Below, in pieces: positions 26,141 to 36,588 of a DNA stretch of 64,000 nt (position 1 is its first letter; each line of letters opens with the position of its first letter). Under the pieces are notes generated by a model, which saw only the letters and a list, made by a program, of their open reading frames with translations, searched no databases and was not told the origin of the DNA. The stretch is from Crocodylus rhombifer (lineage: Eukaryota > Chordata > Crocodylia > Crocodylidae): assembly GCA_038503035.1 (NCBI GenBank), contig JAVSML010000028.1, forward strand, positions 255,464 to 319,463, read 5' to 3'. A program made the translations under genes and the position numbers.

Positions 26141-26918
26141 TAGTGGTGTGTGAAACGGGCCACATTCAATTTGGATTTGGATTCAGCCTGAATCAGGGAC
26201 AGTGATTCAATTAGTTAATTTGGATTACCATCCCCAATTAAATTTGGCAGAATCTGAAGATTCAATGCTGATTTGGAGAATCATCAATTCAGCCATAGAC
26301 ACAGCTTTAAAATGTTTTTCTACATACCTCAAGGTACCAGGGGCAGCTCATGAAAGCTGTGATGGTGGGATGGATGGAGCATCCCCAGAAGCGTGCTGCT
26401 CCCCCACCCCCATCTTTGGTGGCGAACCTAGAAGTGGACCAGAAGTATTTCTGGTCCATTTCTGGGTCTGCCGCCAAACCCACGCGCCCCTTCCCCCACA
26501 TACCCCAGCTCAGCGATCGGCCATGGGGGGCACCCTGGATGCTCCCTCAGACCCAGGAGGGTCATTGAGCCAGGGAGACATGGGGGGGGGGGCCCTATGC
26601 GCTCCCTGGCCTCTGGTCCACTTCCAGGTCTGCTTGCAAGTGTGCTGTTGAGCCCCCCATGCTCCTGTGGGATGCTCCATCCATGTCAGCATCTCAGCAT
26701 TCACAAGCTGCCTGGTACCTTGTGGTATGTAGAAAAAACATTTAAAGCTGTGCCTATATCTGAATTGCCGAATCTTTCCAAATCTATTCAGAGGGTTCCA
26801 ATTTGATTTGGAGAAATTAAAGGGCCTCCTGATTCGATTCGGATTTGGAGATTTGGCTACCAAATAGGGCCAATTCTCTGCCAAATTGAATAAGGGACCG
26901 AAGCTTCACACACCCCTA
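26141..26918. mobile_element. hAT MITE, 778 bp, inside the L1
   Basis: The ends TAGTGGTGTGTGAAACGGGCC and, reversed, TAGGGGTGTGTGAAGCTTCGG are inverted repeats. The subterminal zones are rich in GATTTGGA, GATTCGG and GATTCAA motifs. An imperfect 8-bp duplication flanks it, and the L1 reading resumes on both sides. The GC-rich centre (26340-26700) has G runs and no transposase. A second member of the same family lies at 36601-37148. Confidence 0.83.
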
Positions 26919-28959
26919 GCAAGCATCTCAGATTTAGTCTAATTAATTGTATAGACAGATAGATTGCTAAAATTGTTGACTAATGATAAAAGACAGGAAC
27001 TGATCTCTCAGGCTATGACAGCTGTATTAATGCATCATATGCATACAATAGGACCTTGTGTTTGCTATCTCCTATCTTAATGTCTTTCATATCATCTTTA
27101 CCCCTTATAGCTAAAAAGACTGGTTTCAATACTAAATCAAATAAAAGTGGGTGGATAACAGGCAACCTTGTCAAGTCCCCCTTCGTAGGTGAAATGGGTC
27201 AGATAATATATTATTGGTCACAATTCTTGAAGTGGGATTTATTTATAACAATTCTATCCAGCCCAGGAATTATTTATCAAATCCCATCTTTTGTTAAAAA
27301 ATGGTACTTCCAAGAAACACAATCAAAATCCTTGTCTGCATCAAGTGCTAAAAGAGCCACAGGGACTTTGAAATTTTGTACTGATGCTACTGTATCAATA
27401 CCCAGACATTCATTATCTGAACCATGTCTTTTTGGCAAATCCTGCTTGATCTTTGTGAGTTAATTTAGGGGAGACCTGTTCCAATCTGTGCAATAAAGAT
27501 TTTGGTGTCTACATTAATTAAATAAATTGGTGTGCAGTTTGAACCAATCAAAGAATCCTTGCCTGGTTCAGGAATTACAGAAATAATCACTTCACTTACA
27601 GTTCGAGTAGGGTGCCTTGGTTTCTACTATCATTATGTACATTTGATAATTAAGGTAACAATATAACTTTAATTATTTTATAAAATTCCACAGGAAATCC
27701 ATCACTGCCTAGGGATTTGTTATTGTTCATGTACCGTTGGCTGATTTGTGTCTGTCACATGCTTATTCCCAAGACAGTCTTTTATAGTTTATATTTTATT
27801 ATAGTTAGATTTACTCTTTAGTCTATATGCTAGTAACCTTCCTGCACATTCCCCTAATTTCCAGTAATCTTAGGATAATCTATATAAAGCATATTCTGCC
27901 TTCTGGGACAGTAATTTAGTCAATTCATAGCTCATATTTGTAATAATGTATAGTTTATCAGGCAAAGGATTCATGACATAATCCTCATCTAAAGACTTAA
28001 TTTTTCTTCTTAATGTATCTATTTCTGTGTCCCATTTTTTCTTTCTTGCAAAAGCATATCATATTATACACCCTCATGACTTTAGTAGTTCCCCATAATA
28101 CTAAAGCAGAGGAAGCACTAGGTTGATTAAGCGCTATAAAATTTTTCAACTCCTCTAGAATAAATGCTTCAAATTTATAATCATTCACAGGGAGGTGTTG
28201 AGTCGCTAGTAATTTTTTTATAGCTGAAGCTCCACCTCCTCAGCATGGTCTGAGACAGCTACAGAGCCAAGAGTGGCATTGACCACACAGCCAGTTATGC
28301 TTTAAGAAATTAAAAAGTAGTCAGTTCTAGAATATACTGAATGCGGCATTGAAAAAAACCATCATTGTTGGATTCTCTATTCACCAAATATCTACCCAGG
28401 TCAGGTATATAATTTTTAATAAGTTCCTGAGAAGTAGATTTCATGGGGATGAGACCTATCAGTGACAGGACCTAAACATTCATTCCAGTCTCTCCCCCCA
28501 AATTTAAGGGTATTTCTCATATTCAGAGAGCTTTACATAAAAAGAATGCTGAAATGTTGAATTGTCTGCACTGGGGGATATCTCAACATAAAAAAGAATC
28601 TATCATTTTAACATTTGCAAGGACAAATCTATTCTCCAGATCATCAGCTATGTCAATTAAATGGGGGCATAATTTTTTATGCACTAAAATAGAAACTGCA
28701 CGTGATTTTGTTCTATACACACTTGAGATTATTAACTCTACACAACCATGCTCTAATTTTTTAGATTACTGATATATGAGTTTCTTGGAGCATAGGAATA
28801 TCAGCCCTCTGACTTTTAAGAAAAGATATTTTCTTCTTTTTATTAGGGCTGTTAAGGCACTTCACATTCCAAGATATGCACTTAATAGGACTAGCCATTC
28901 TCAGTGACTTTATTTTCTATGTTCAAATATGTATAGCTGCCAAACTGGCTCTAAATCAT

Positions 28960-29112
28960 ATGTACTACATTTATATATATATTGTCATAATTTGTAATAT
29001 TGACATTCATATTTAGAACTCATAACCGCATACACTTCCAAGTGTACTTTTGAAAAGATCCTGAGGGAGAAGAGGAAAAGAAAGGAAAAAAGAAAAACAT
29101 ATATAACATACT
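28960..29112 (-). other. L1 inter-ORF or ORF2-upstream region
   Basis: AT-rich sequence between the ORF2 start and the nested MITE. On the minus strand it precedes ORF2. A plus-strand tract gaggaaaagaaaggaaaaaag near 29075 gives the L1 strand a pyrimidine-rich stretch. No motif is recognisable. Confidence 0.4.
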
Positions 29113-29323
29113 GGGAGAGTCTACATGAGATGCTACATCACCATAGTGTTAAGCAATGGCTCTGTATCTTGTCACTGCGTAGCATCAGTGGGCACAAACT
29201 GTGATTCTGACGCTACTGTGCATTAATGATGGCTACTGTGCAGTCATTTAGTACTCACTAAAGCAAGTACTAACTGACTGCGTAGTAACAACTGCACAAT
29301 CGGAAGCATGTGTAGATGTGCCC
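29113..29323. mobile_element. GGG-type MITE, 211 bp, 3-bp target duplication ACT
   Basis: The left end GGGAGAGTCTACATGAGATGC and the reverse complement of the right end, GGGCACATCTACACATGC, are inverted repeats in which GGG is followed by four variable bases and then TCTAC. The bases act flank both sides exactly (29110-29112, 29324-29326). The interior contains gtgcattaatg, actgcgtagta and actgtgcagt repeats shared with related copies at 36589, 38128, 42560 and 45155. Confidence 0.85.
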
Positions 29324-29479
29324 ACTGTGTCTGCTAGCATGGTTTGGGCAGATGTAACCCAAAGCTCTCTACCATTCTGCAACAATAAAGACAAAAAACA
29401 TATATATGACATTCCTTAATAAGCAGTGTTTAACAATCTGAAAACCCTCACTTTTCCCCTTTTTTTTGTCTTTTGGGGG

Positions 29480-30060
29480 GTTTTTAGGTACAAACCCAGG
29501 ATATTTCATAAATTTCTCTCTCCAGATGGTATCGATGTAATAAATTAGTGTCAGAGAATGTGTAGATTTTCCTTCCGTGAATCAGATTCAGGACAGTGGG
29601 ATACCTCATGCTTGTGTCTCTTATGTAGTTTTGCTGGTTTAAACAGAGCTTGTTTTTCAGCCATCTCATAGGGAAGATCAGGAAGTGGCATTAAATGAAC
29701 ATTAGGCTCACCCCATGTCAAATTTTTTTAGGTCTCTGGCACCTTTGAACAATATCCTTGGTGGAAAATTGTAGGAACTGGCCGTAAAGATCCTAGGTTT
29801 TCTTCCTAGATTAGGCTTCCTCCAAGTGAGACCTGTGGGCCCTCTCTATCTCCAAATCGGTGTCTGAGGGGAGTTATAAAATGCTGGTGAGTAGTTTTGA
29901 TACAAGCTCTGTGGGATTACTTTGTTCAGACCCCTCAAGGCCTCCAACAGTACAGATGTATTTCCTGGATTTGCCTTCCAAGACCAGCACTTCATCTCTG
30001 AGACCATGCAGCCCCTTGGTGTCACAGCCCATCTGCATGGACATTTCTCTAACCTAATCC
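29480..30060 (-). pseudogene. L1 ORF1 remnant
   Basis: In shifting frames the minus strand reads LRDEVLVLEGKSRKY (end of the coiled coil), then SDTDLEIERAHRS, the conserved RRM-proximal motif of L1 ORF1p. Next come TWGEPNVHLMPLPDLPYEM and AEKQALFKPAKL, and finally MRYPTVLNLIHGRKIYTFSD of the C-terminal domain. L1 ORF1p is a trimeric RNA-binding chaperone. Frame changes between the blocks show decay. The N-terminal part is not certain. Confidence 0.78.
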
Positions 30061-30159
30061 TCACAGACAGGAACTCTGTCCACTGCAGTGTCAGGCCATA
30101 GCCTTGAACCATATACCTTGGCCTACCCAGATCTGCCACTCACCCCCATCTGCCATCTC

Positions 30160-30690
30160 CATAGATGGTTACCTAGGCAGCTAGAAGTTTCCGTCAGGGC
30201 CTAGCCATCTTCCCCCTCCTTGCCACTTAAATGGTCAGTCAGAGTCAGCTGGTCCTCACCTTGCCTCTACTTGCCTTGCACAAGAACCAGAAGTGTCCAG
30301 ACAACAGGGCTTAACCTGCATCAGGGCTGCTCTGTTGCTTCTCCTGGCTTATATTCCTACTGGCTCTCTGCCTGAACCCCTGGCTACCCTACCTGGCTTG
30401 ATCTGAGACTCTGTAGTCTGCCTGACCCTTCAGCTTCCTAACCCAGCCTCTTTGTCAGCCCAACTTCTGGTTTGATCTCCTGGCTACCTGAATGGCTTGC
30501 TTTCTGATTCAGCACTCCATCCAAACTGTGCTCTCTGGCTTGGCTTCTCCGGCTGATCTCCTGGCTTCTCAACCCTTGGATTCTTGCTCATTCTGACTTC
30601 TGTTGCTCCCTCCGACCAAGTCTAGCTGCCTGTGACCCGGTGTGACATCTCCTGCAGTGTGGCATCTACTCCAACAAAGTTCATTAAAAA
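30160..30690. repeat. CTGGCT-rich block, unclassified; possible LTR fragment
   Basis: The block repeats the theme gatctcctggct / cttggcttctcc / gcctgaccc at irregular spacing. On the minus strand it begins TGTTGGAGTAGATGCC, which has the TG start of an LTR, but no matching CA end or target duplication was found. It may separate L1 ORF1 from a further upstream remnant at 30700-31020. Confidence 0.35.
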
Positions 30691-31344
30691 TCCCTGAATC
30701 TTGTTAACTGTAATTTTAATGCTTGATACCTCTCTAGCTGTGCCTTGCATCAGAGAAGCTAAGTCCAGTCTCTACCCCTCAGACAGACATTGTTCATTAC
30801 CATTAGCTCAAAGGCCTTCATTTAGGAAGCCAAGGGGCTCTTTGATGTTTCTGATTTTTGATGGCCCCCTGGCAATAAGAGTTCTTCCCAGTTTTAGAGA
30901 AGGATCTGGATTAGTCCCTAAAGAAGGATCTAGATTAGATGAGTATAATTTCTGTAAGTGTTTGGCAAATCTTAACAAATACAAGTGGCCAAAAATGTTG
31001 GAATGTAGCAGAAGCCTATAAGACATATAGCTGCTTCAGTCCACAATGACCTCTGGCTCCAGTTATCCAAACTCTATAAGGTCCATGTTATCTAGAAATT
31101 AGAGCTGGGTAGATATTTTGTTGTTGACTGCACAGTTTTCATACAGTGATTCTCAATCAGAGGACTGTGGCACCACTGGATGCCAACAGATCCTTTGAAG
31201 GATGTCATGAGCTGTAAAGAGATAAATGAGGTGTGAGGCAATAAGCAGATAAGTGCAGGTACAGGCTTGTCCCTTCCTGGATGATGTCCTCACCCTGACT
31301 GCCCAACCCTTCTGCAAGAAAGTAAGCACTGTAATATAGGATCA

Positions 31345-33223
31345 TAGGAAAGTAAAGCTGAAAGAAACTTTGCTTACAAGGTCATCTACTCCAGCCCCTT
31401 CCTCGAGGCAGGATTATCCCTGACTAAACCATCCTAGCAAAATGTCTCTCTAGCATGCTTTTAAACTTGCCCAAGGATGGTGATTCTGTGGGTTCTCTAG
31501 ATATCATATTCTTATGCCTCATATTCAGAAAATTCCTCCTAATCTCCAACCCAAATTTCCAAGCTGAAGAACAAAGCCATTGAACATAATCCTGTTCCCT
31601 ACAGCCACAGAGAAAAGCCCATCTCCATCTTCTCTATAATCACTCTTCAGTTATTTCGAGACTGTTATCAAAGCTCCCCTTAGACTTCTGTTTTCCAGCT
31701 AAATAACCCTAGTTCTTTCAGCCTTTCTTCATAAATCATGCTATCCAGGCCCCTAATTATTTTTGTTACTTTGTGCTGGACTCTTTCCAAACTATTCGCA
31801 TCTTTCTTGGAGTGTAGGTCTAAACTATCCACAGTACATGAGATAAGGTTTCACCAGTGCTGAATAGAGCAGAAGAATCACTTCTCTGTATTTACAAGTG
31901 CCACTCCTGTTAATACAGCCCAGTATGCTGTTGGCCTTTTTCTGCAGCAAGAGCACACTTTTGACTCGCATTCAACTTATTGTCTACTGTAACCACTGGG
32001 TTTTTCTCAGCAGTACTTCAGCTTAGCCAGTCATTTCAATCTATATCTGTGTATACAATTACTATGTCCCAAGTTCAGGATTTGCACTTGTCCTTGTTGA
32101 ATCTCATCTGGTTGATTGCAGACAGTTTCACCAGTTTATTCAGGTCATTCTGAATCCTAGGCAATCTCCAGAGTATCTGCAGTTCAACCCAACGTGGTAT
32201 TGTCTGCATAGTTGCTAAGCATCCCATCATTCAAATAATTAATGAAGATATTAAACAATACTGGACCCAGGACAGACTCCTGTGGATCCCCATCTGATAC
32301 CTCCTTCCGACTAGATATTGAGCGATTAATGACTAGTCATTGAGCATGATGATCCTGCCAGTTATTTATCCATCTCACATTACTTCTTTCTAGTCTGTTT
32401 TTCTCATCTCATTAATGAGATGGGATACAGTGGCAAAGCCTTGCTAAATTCAAGGCATCCACAGTAAAAGGACTGCATAGTAAGCTTACCCAGGAGCACA
32501 TGTACATGTGCTCACTTTTGGAAGTAGATTTGCTCCCAATGGAAGCAGCCTAGTATAGGGCTGCTTCTGCCCTGCTCTGCCATCTTGCAGCAACCAGGAA
32601 GAGCCCCAGAATCCCCCTGGGTGCCATCCCAGGGGCTGGCAGGGAGCGCAAGGCTGGTCCCCATGTGTACAGGACCAGGAGAACCCTGGCAGCTATCTCC
32701 TGGCCCCATGCACATGGGGACAAGCCCTGTGTCTAGTGAAGATTCCCCATGCAGCCCAGGGCTGCCTGGGACCTGTCCTAGTCCGGTGAGGTCCCAGCCA
32801 GCTCTGGGCTGCATGGAGACTGCTCTGTAGGCTGGTTGGGACCTGTCCCAGTCTGTGGCAGGTCCCAATCAGCTTTGGGCTGCATAGTCTACTGCACAGT
32901 AAAGCATCTTGTGTAGATGCATCCATTTCCAACCAATTCCTCTCTGTATGCAGTAAGTCATGAGAAGCTTCCTCCCTAGTTTGCCTGTTTACCATCTGTC
33001 TCAAAAAGTTATCCCCGACACACAAAATCCAGGAATTTACTGGACTGCTTGTGCACTGCTGTGTTTCCTTCCCAGAAGTTGTCCCAGTAATTGAAGCTTC
33101 CTCCCCCATGAGAACCGAGTACTGTGATTTGGAAGCTTCCATCAGTTGTTTAAGGAAGGCCTCATCCACATTCTCCTCCTGGTTTGGAGGCCTGTAGCTG
33201 ATGCCTACTGTAAGAATCCCCAC
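31345..33223 (-). pseudogene. CR1 ORF2 remnant, heavily decayed
   Basis: The endonuclease part (32930-33223) reads VGISYRPPNQEENVDEAFLK and then SKSQYSVLMG. The expected catalytic MGDFNHPD reads MGEEASIT, so the active site is lost. The reverse transcriptase motif C region near 32194-32216 reads NYADNT rather than YADDT. Stops are frequent, so this copy is older than the CR1s at 6.2, 16 and 17.3 kb. Confidence 0.8.
32463..32918. mobile_element. GGG-type MITE relative inside CR1 (left end unclear)
   Basis: The right end, reversed, reads GGATGCATCTACACAAGATGC followed by tttactgtgcagtagac, as in the other family members. Near the left side are actgcatagtaag and caggagcacatgtac. The exact left terminus is blurred by similarity to CR1 text. 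The GC-rich core repeats gcctgggacctgtccc / ggttgggacctgtccc. Open frames in the core look fortuitous. Confidence 0.6.
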
Positions 33224-33946
33224 TGCTGCTCTCTCCCCTGACCTTTACCCAGAGGCTTTCAACAGGCCCACATTCCAGTTCAAATTGCACCTCTGAAAGT
33301 TGCATCATCTTTATATCCATCCATATCTCCCGAGAACATTGCTAAGACTCCCATTACTGCTTGCCCTTATTAAGCTTTTATCCAGGTCCTCATGCTCTGT
33401 ACTTGCCTCTGGGCTTTTGTCTTCATATTACTTTTTTGAAATTGGATGCCATTCAGTTAATAAAGGTTATGTGGGATTGCCTTGAATCCAAAAAAGTTAA
33501 GAACCACTGCTTTGGTGGGTAGGGTCCTTGGTCTATGGTCCCTACTGGAGATCATGACACATGGTAAAGCCACCTTTTATTCTGCAGTCATATTTCTAAT
33601 GGTGTTTATGATTCTCACTGTTGCTTGGAGTGTCACTATTCTACTGAGAAGCTACAAAATGGAGAAAAGTCAGATAGCTGTACCCTGATGAAGGAAGCAT
33701 GATTTGTACTAGAATTGTTTTGTGTGTGAGTTCATAGACGCTATGGTGATGAATGATGAAAAAAATACATAGAAAACCTTAACTTTCCTAGCTAAAATTT
33801 CCTAAGTGAGAATACTTAACTTTATGGCTTTAATTATATTCTTTTAATTAAGTTATAAAATCAGGGCTTAAATGAGGAAATATCAAAAATAAGTTGCCAG
33901 CACAACCTTGTTTCCTCCCACATTGTGTCTATGAATTGGTATAGTA

Positions 33947-34635
33947 CCATATTTTCTCACAGACAACCCGCACCTTTCCCCCAAAACCAGCCGGAGAAAA
34001 TTGTTATATGCAAAGAAAAGGGTTCCCTATGAGTGAGGAAATTTGTGGGGAAGAGGGGAGCTGTGGATGCAGAGCTGTGGTGGCAATAATTGGCTCAGCT
34101 CTGGGAGCCATGGCAATTACAATTCATGCTGCCACTGCTCCCTCCCTTTCCTGCCACTCTCGCCAAAATTTTGGACCTATGGGAAGTCTTCCTCCCCAAC
34201 TGCATGCCAGATTGGTCCACAGCTAGACTTAGCACACCAGATATGATGCAGTATATGGCCCTGGTCTTCGCATGTGGCTCCAGAGACAGCACGCAGTCCC
34301 AGATCTGTTGCATGGCCCTGGAGCCAGTGTGCAGGGTCAGACCCAGTGCATGACTCTGGAGTCCATTCACAGGATCAGACCTGGCATGCAGCTCTGGAGC
34401 CATGTACTTAATTGGGGCCCACTGCACTGGGTGGCTCCAGTGCCAGTGTGCCTAATGCATAGCCTCCTAGCCCCAGCATATGGTTCTTGGCCCTCAGAAA
34501 GTGGCCCCCAGCTCTGGAAACTCCAGATCTCTGGTACTTATATTCTAAGGTAAGTATATTTTTTTCTCTTGTTAGGGTTTTCCACATATTGGGATGGTGT
34601 TATATGCGGGGTATGGTATATATGAGAAAATATGA
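33947..34635. mobile_element. TA-duplicating DNA transposon (Tc1/mariner-like MITE)
   Basis: The left end CCATATTTTCTCACAGACAAC and the reversed right end TCATATTTTCTCATATATACC are inverted repeats, each bordered by TA (33945-33946, 34636-34637). Inside the ends are aacccgcacc and, reversed, ccccgcatataacacc, so the terminal repeat extends imperfectly to about 40 bp. The 689-bp interior has only short fortuitous frames. A TA duplication fits Tc1/mariner; no transposase is left to confirm it. Confidence 0.72.
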
Positions 34636-34689
34636 TATTTCCTCAGGTCATGGTTAAGACACTTTTATGCTGCCCTGGGGAACTGGATT

Positions 34690-35235
34690 CTATCCTTATC
34701 TCTATTGCTGAGGTCCTGTGTCATGCCAGGCAAGTCACTGAAACTAACATATCCTGGATGGTCACTAATTATTTCTCACTCTCCAGATAACCAATGCTGG
34801 CATCTGATTTACGGTAGTGCCGAGCACTCACATGTGCAGCTAAAGTCAATTTGGTCTTGTCCTTTGAACACATGTATATAATATGCTAAGTACGCAGGTT
34901 CTAGTGTTTCAAACTGTGTATCTAAAATTAGGGATATTTTTTTTTACCTTAAACTCTCTGCACTTCGGTTCTCCATCTGTAAAATGAGGATAATACCACA
35001 CCCTCATCTCACAGGGGTATTGTGAAGATAGATTAATTAAGTGCTTTGAAGCACTAGATACTACAAAGATAATGAATGTCATAGAAGTACCCGGGAGAAA
35101 TTAATAATTCTGCCTTTACAGCAGCATTTGAACATCATGCAGAAAAAATGTCCTGGGGTCACAAACTGGTATGTCTAGATAAAGCAACACATTGTAGTGT
35201 TGCTCATTAATTCAGCACTGTGTATCGTGTGCACT
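34690..35235 (+). mobile_element. MIR-like CORE-SINE with extra 3' block
   Basis: The segment cttcggttctccatctgtaa, then aatgaggataataccacacc, then gtattgtgaagatagatt and agtgctttgaagcac follows the MIR consensus order. Upstream, gtcatgccaggcaagtcactg corresponds to the region before the core. A following block (35108-35225) with aattctgcctttacagcagca and tgttgctcattaat is shared with the copy at 47330-47612. Confidence 0.75.
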
Positions 35236-36588
35236 GAACGACCAAAGAATTTTTGGAAAAATAGTATTCATATCATTCAATTTGTACATGTGTACATACA
35301 TGTATATATATGCATATGCCAATGTTGTTAGGCTTTTAATAAAACACATTGAGTTAACAATAACTTTGGAATCTTTCGATCCATCACATGGACCTGTGCC
35401 ACTTGAGTGAATGAAGTAACTGGTAGTGACAATATATTGTCATCTTCTTTGTGGAACAGTTCTAGTAAGAGTTGGGGCACATGCTTTTACAGTGGACTTT
35501 TTAGTTGTTTGGTAACAGTGGAGTAACAACAAGACTTAGAAGTCTTGCGGTAGTACGGCATTTACTCAAATATTATATGATCTCCCAATAATTCGATTCT
35601 ATGTATGGAACATTTGTATTTTCTAAATAATTTTTCAGTTATAGAATCTAACTATTAGAGGTTTTCTTTGGATTTGTGCTGTCCTCACCGCCCGCCCCCC
35701 AGGAAAATAAACTTGGGGGGTCAGGTAGCCCTCTTGTCCTTTGCCCCCTGCCTCTCCTTCCCAACTTCTTTCCCTTGCAGTCCCTTCCCCACTGTCAGGT
35801 GCTGTCCCTGAGCACATGAAAGTAAGGGGCAAATTTGAAAACACTGAACTTGAACTAAACGTACTTGTAGACATATAGACAAATTACTTCACGTTACCAT
35901 AGACTAAATTCATCCAGAATTGATGCAGTTTACCTCTTTGAAACTTGCAAGTTTTAGCACAGGTACTCCATAAGTACACTTTAAAGCTGCACTTTAGTAC
36001 CTACTTACACATACAAATCATGTATGGTATTAGTCTAAAGCTAACAGGCTCATGGTTTACATGTAGTTCACTGAGTTGGACCCCAGCAGTTAATAACATT
36101 GCAAACCATGGTGACCCCACAGCTCAGCACTGCTCAGTATGTGTGTGTACTCCAGATACACCCCCATAAAGGATCCATGTACTAATTTGCCCTCAACTCA
36201 TGATTGGAACTGGGTGTTCTTGTCACAAATTCTGGGATCCTTCAAAAATTTACATGCAGATGAGGCTCAGGGCAGTCTGGTCTGGCTCCACCTCCTGGAG
36301 GGCAGGGCCACACTAATTATATGTGACAGGCTGAGAGAGGGGGCAACAGAGAATTTCTGGGTGAACTGTTTGGGGCCCTGTTTCATGATGCTTACCAGAC
36401 ATTTAAGACTGGTGAAGAAACAGGAATAATTGGAAATGGGAAGAAAGGCACAGCTAAGCTATGAAAATGAAGAGGAAGTCTAAATTTATACAGAATACAT
36501 GATGGTGTTGGTACTTCTTTTTGGATGACCTGCATTACTCACAACACTCAGTGATTAGATATTGTGAACTGATGCTACTGAAACCTTT
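35236..36588. other. Unique intergenic sequence
   Basis: No gene or terminal-repeat element recognised. A short alternating purine-pyrimidine tract lies near 35280-35320. Confidence 0.45.

Larger units (their letters stand above)
24430..28898 (-). pseudogene. L1 ORF2 remnant (endonuclease plus reverse transcriptase)
   Basis: Translation from an ATG at 28898 gives MASPIKCISWNVKCLNSPNK, then LKSQRADIPMLQETHIS. This is the start of an L1 endonuclease, with the Asn of SWN and the Glu of QET kept. A stop follows after about 48 codons. Further on come DADKDFDCVSWKYHFL (RT motif A, plus strand about 27280-27342), LRRGT-stop-QGCLLS (motif B, with the Arg codon lost to a stop), and YAYDALIQLS, where YADD is expected (27034-27045). 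Past the nested hAT MITE come YLGIKISKNLNINV and a segment like MNVLFYLAYLLQNLPI. The C-terminal region ends near 24.5 kb. Many stops and shifts make it nonfunctional. Confidence 0.86.
24425..30100 (-). mobile_element. L1-clade LINE, near full length, degenerate, with two nested MITEs
   Basis: Remnants of ORF1 (29480-30060) and ORF2 (24430-28898) lie in the correct order on the minus strand. A T-rich stretch on the plus strand at 24425-24440 may be the decayed poly(A) tail. A hAT MITE (26141-26918) and a GGG-type MITE (29113-29323) are inserted. With these removed the element is about 4.7 kb. The 5' end is uncertain: sequence up to about 31020 might include more ORF1 N-terminus, interrupted by the block at 30160-30690. 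Confidence 0.85.
31345..33290 (-). mobile_element. Old CR1 LINE with MITE sequence inside
   Basis: The 3' side begins ggatcataggaaagtaaag, followed by tcatctactccagcccc. CR1 reverse transcriptase text continues to about 32460, and the endonuclease text appears at 32925-33223. Between the two lies MITE-like sequence in place of part of ORF2. The 5' boundary is uncertain and could reach 33400. Confidence 0.8.
31144..33509. mobile_element. MER5-like hAT element split by an old CR1
   Basis: The left end is cagtgattctcaatcagagg and the reverse complement of the right end is CAGTGGTTCTTAACTTTTTT. These are the usual termini of small vertebrate hAT elements. Only about 200 bp on each side belongs to it; the centre is CR1 sequence. 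The 8-bp flanks (ttttcata and ctttggtg) match poorly (4/8), so the duplication is eroded or the two ends come from different copies. Confidence 0.6.

Noticed and set aside
26301..26884. Plus- and minus-strand frames of 124-149 codons in the MITE
   Set aside because: They lie in the GC-rich centre of a non-autonomous hAT element and show no transposase motifs.
32512..32868. 118-codon minus-strand frame
   Set aside because: It comes from the GC-rich core of MITE sequence with internal near-repeats, not from a gene.
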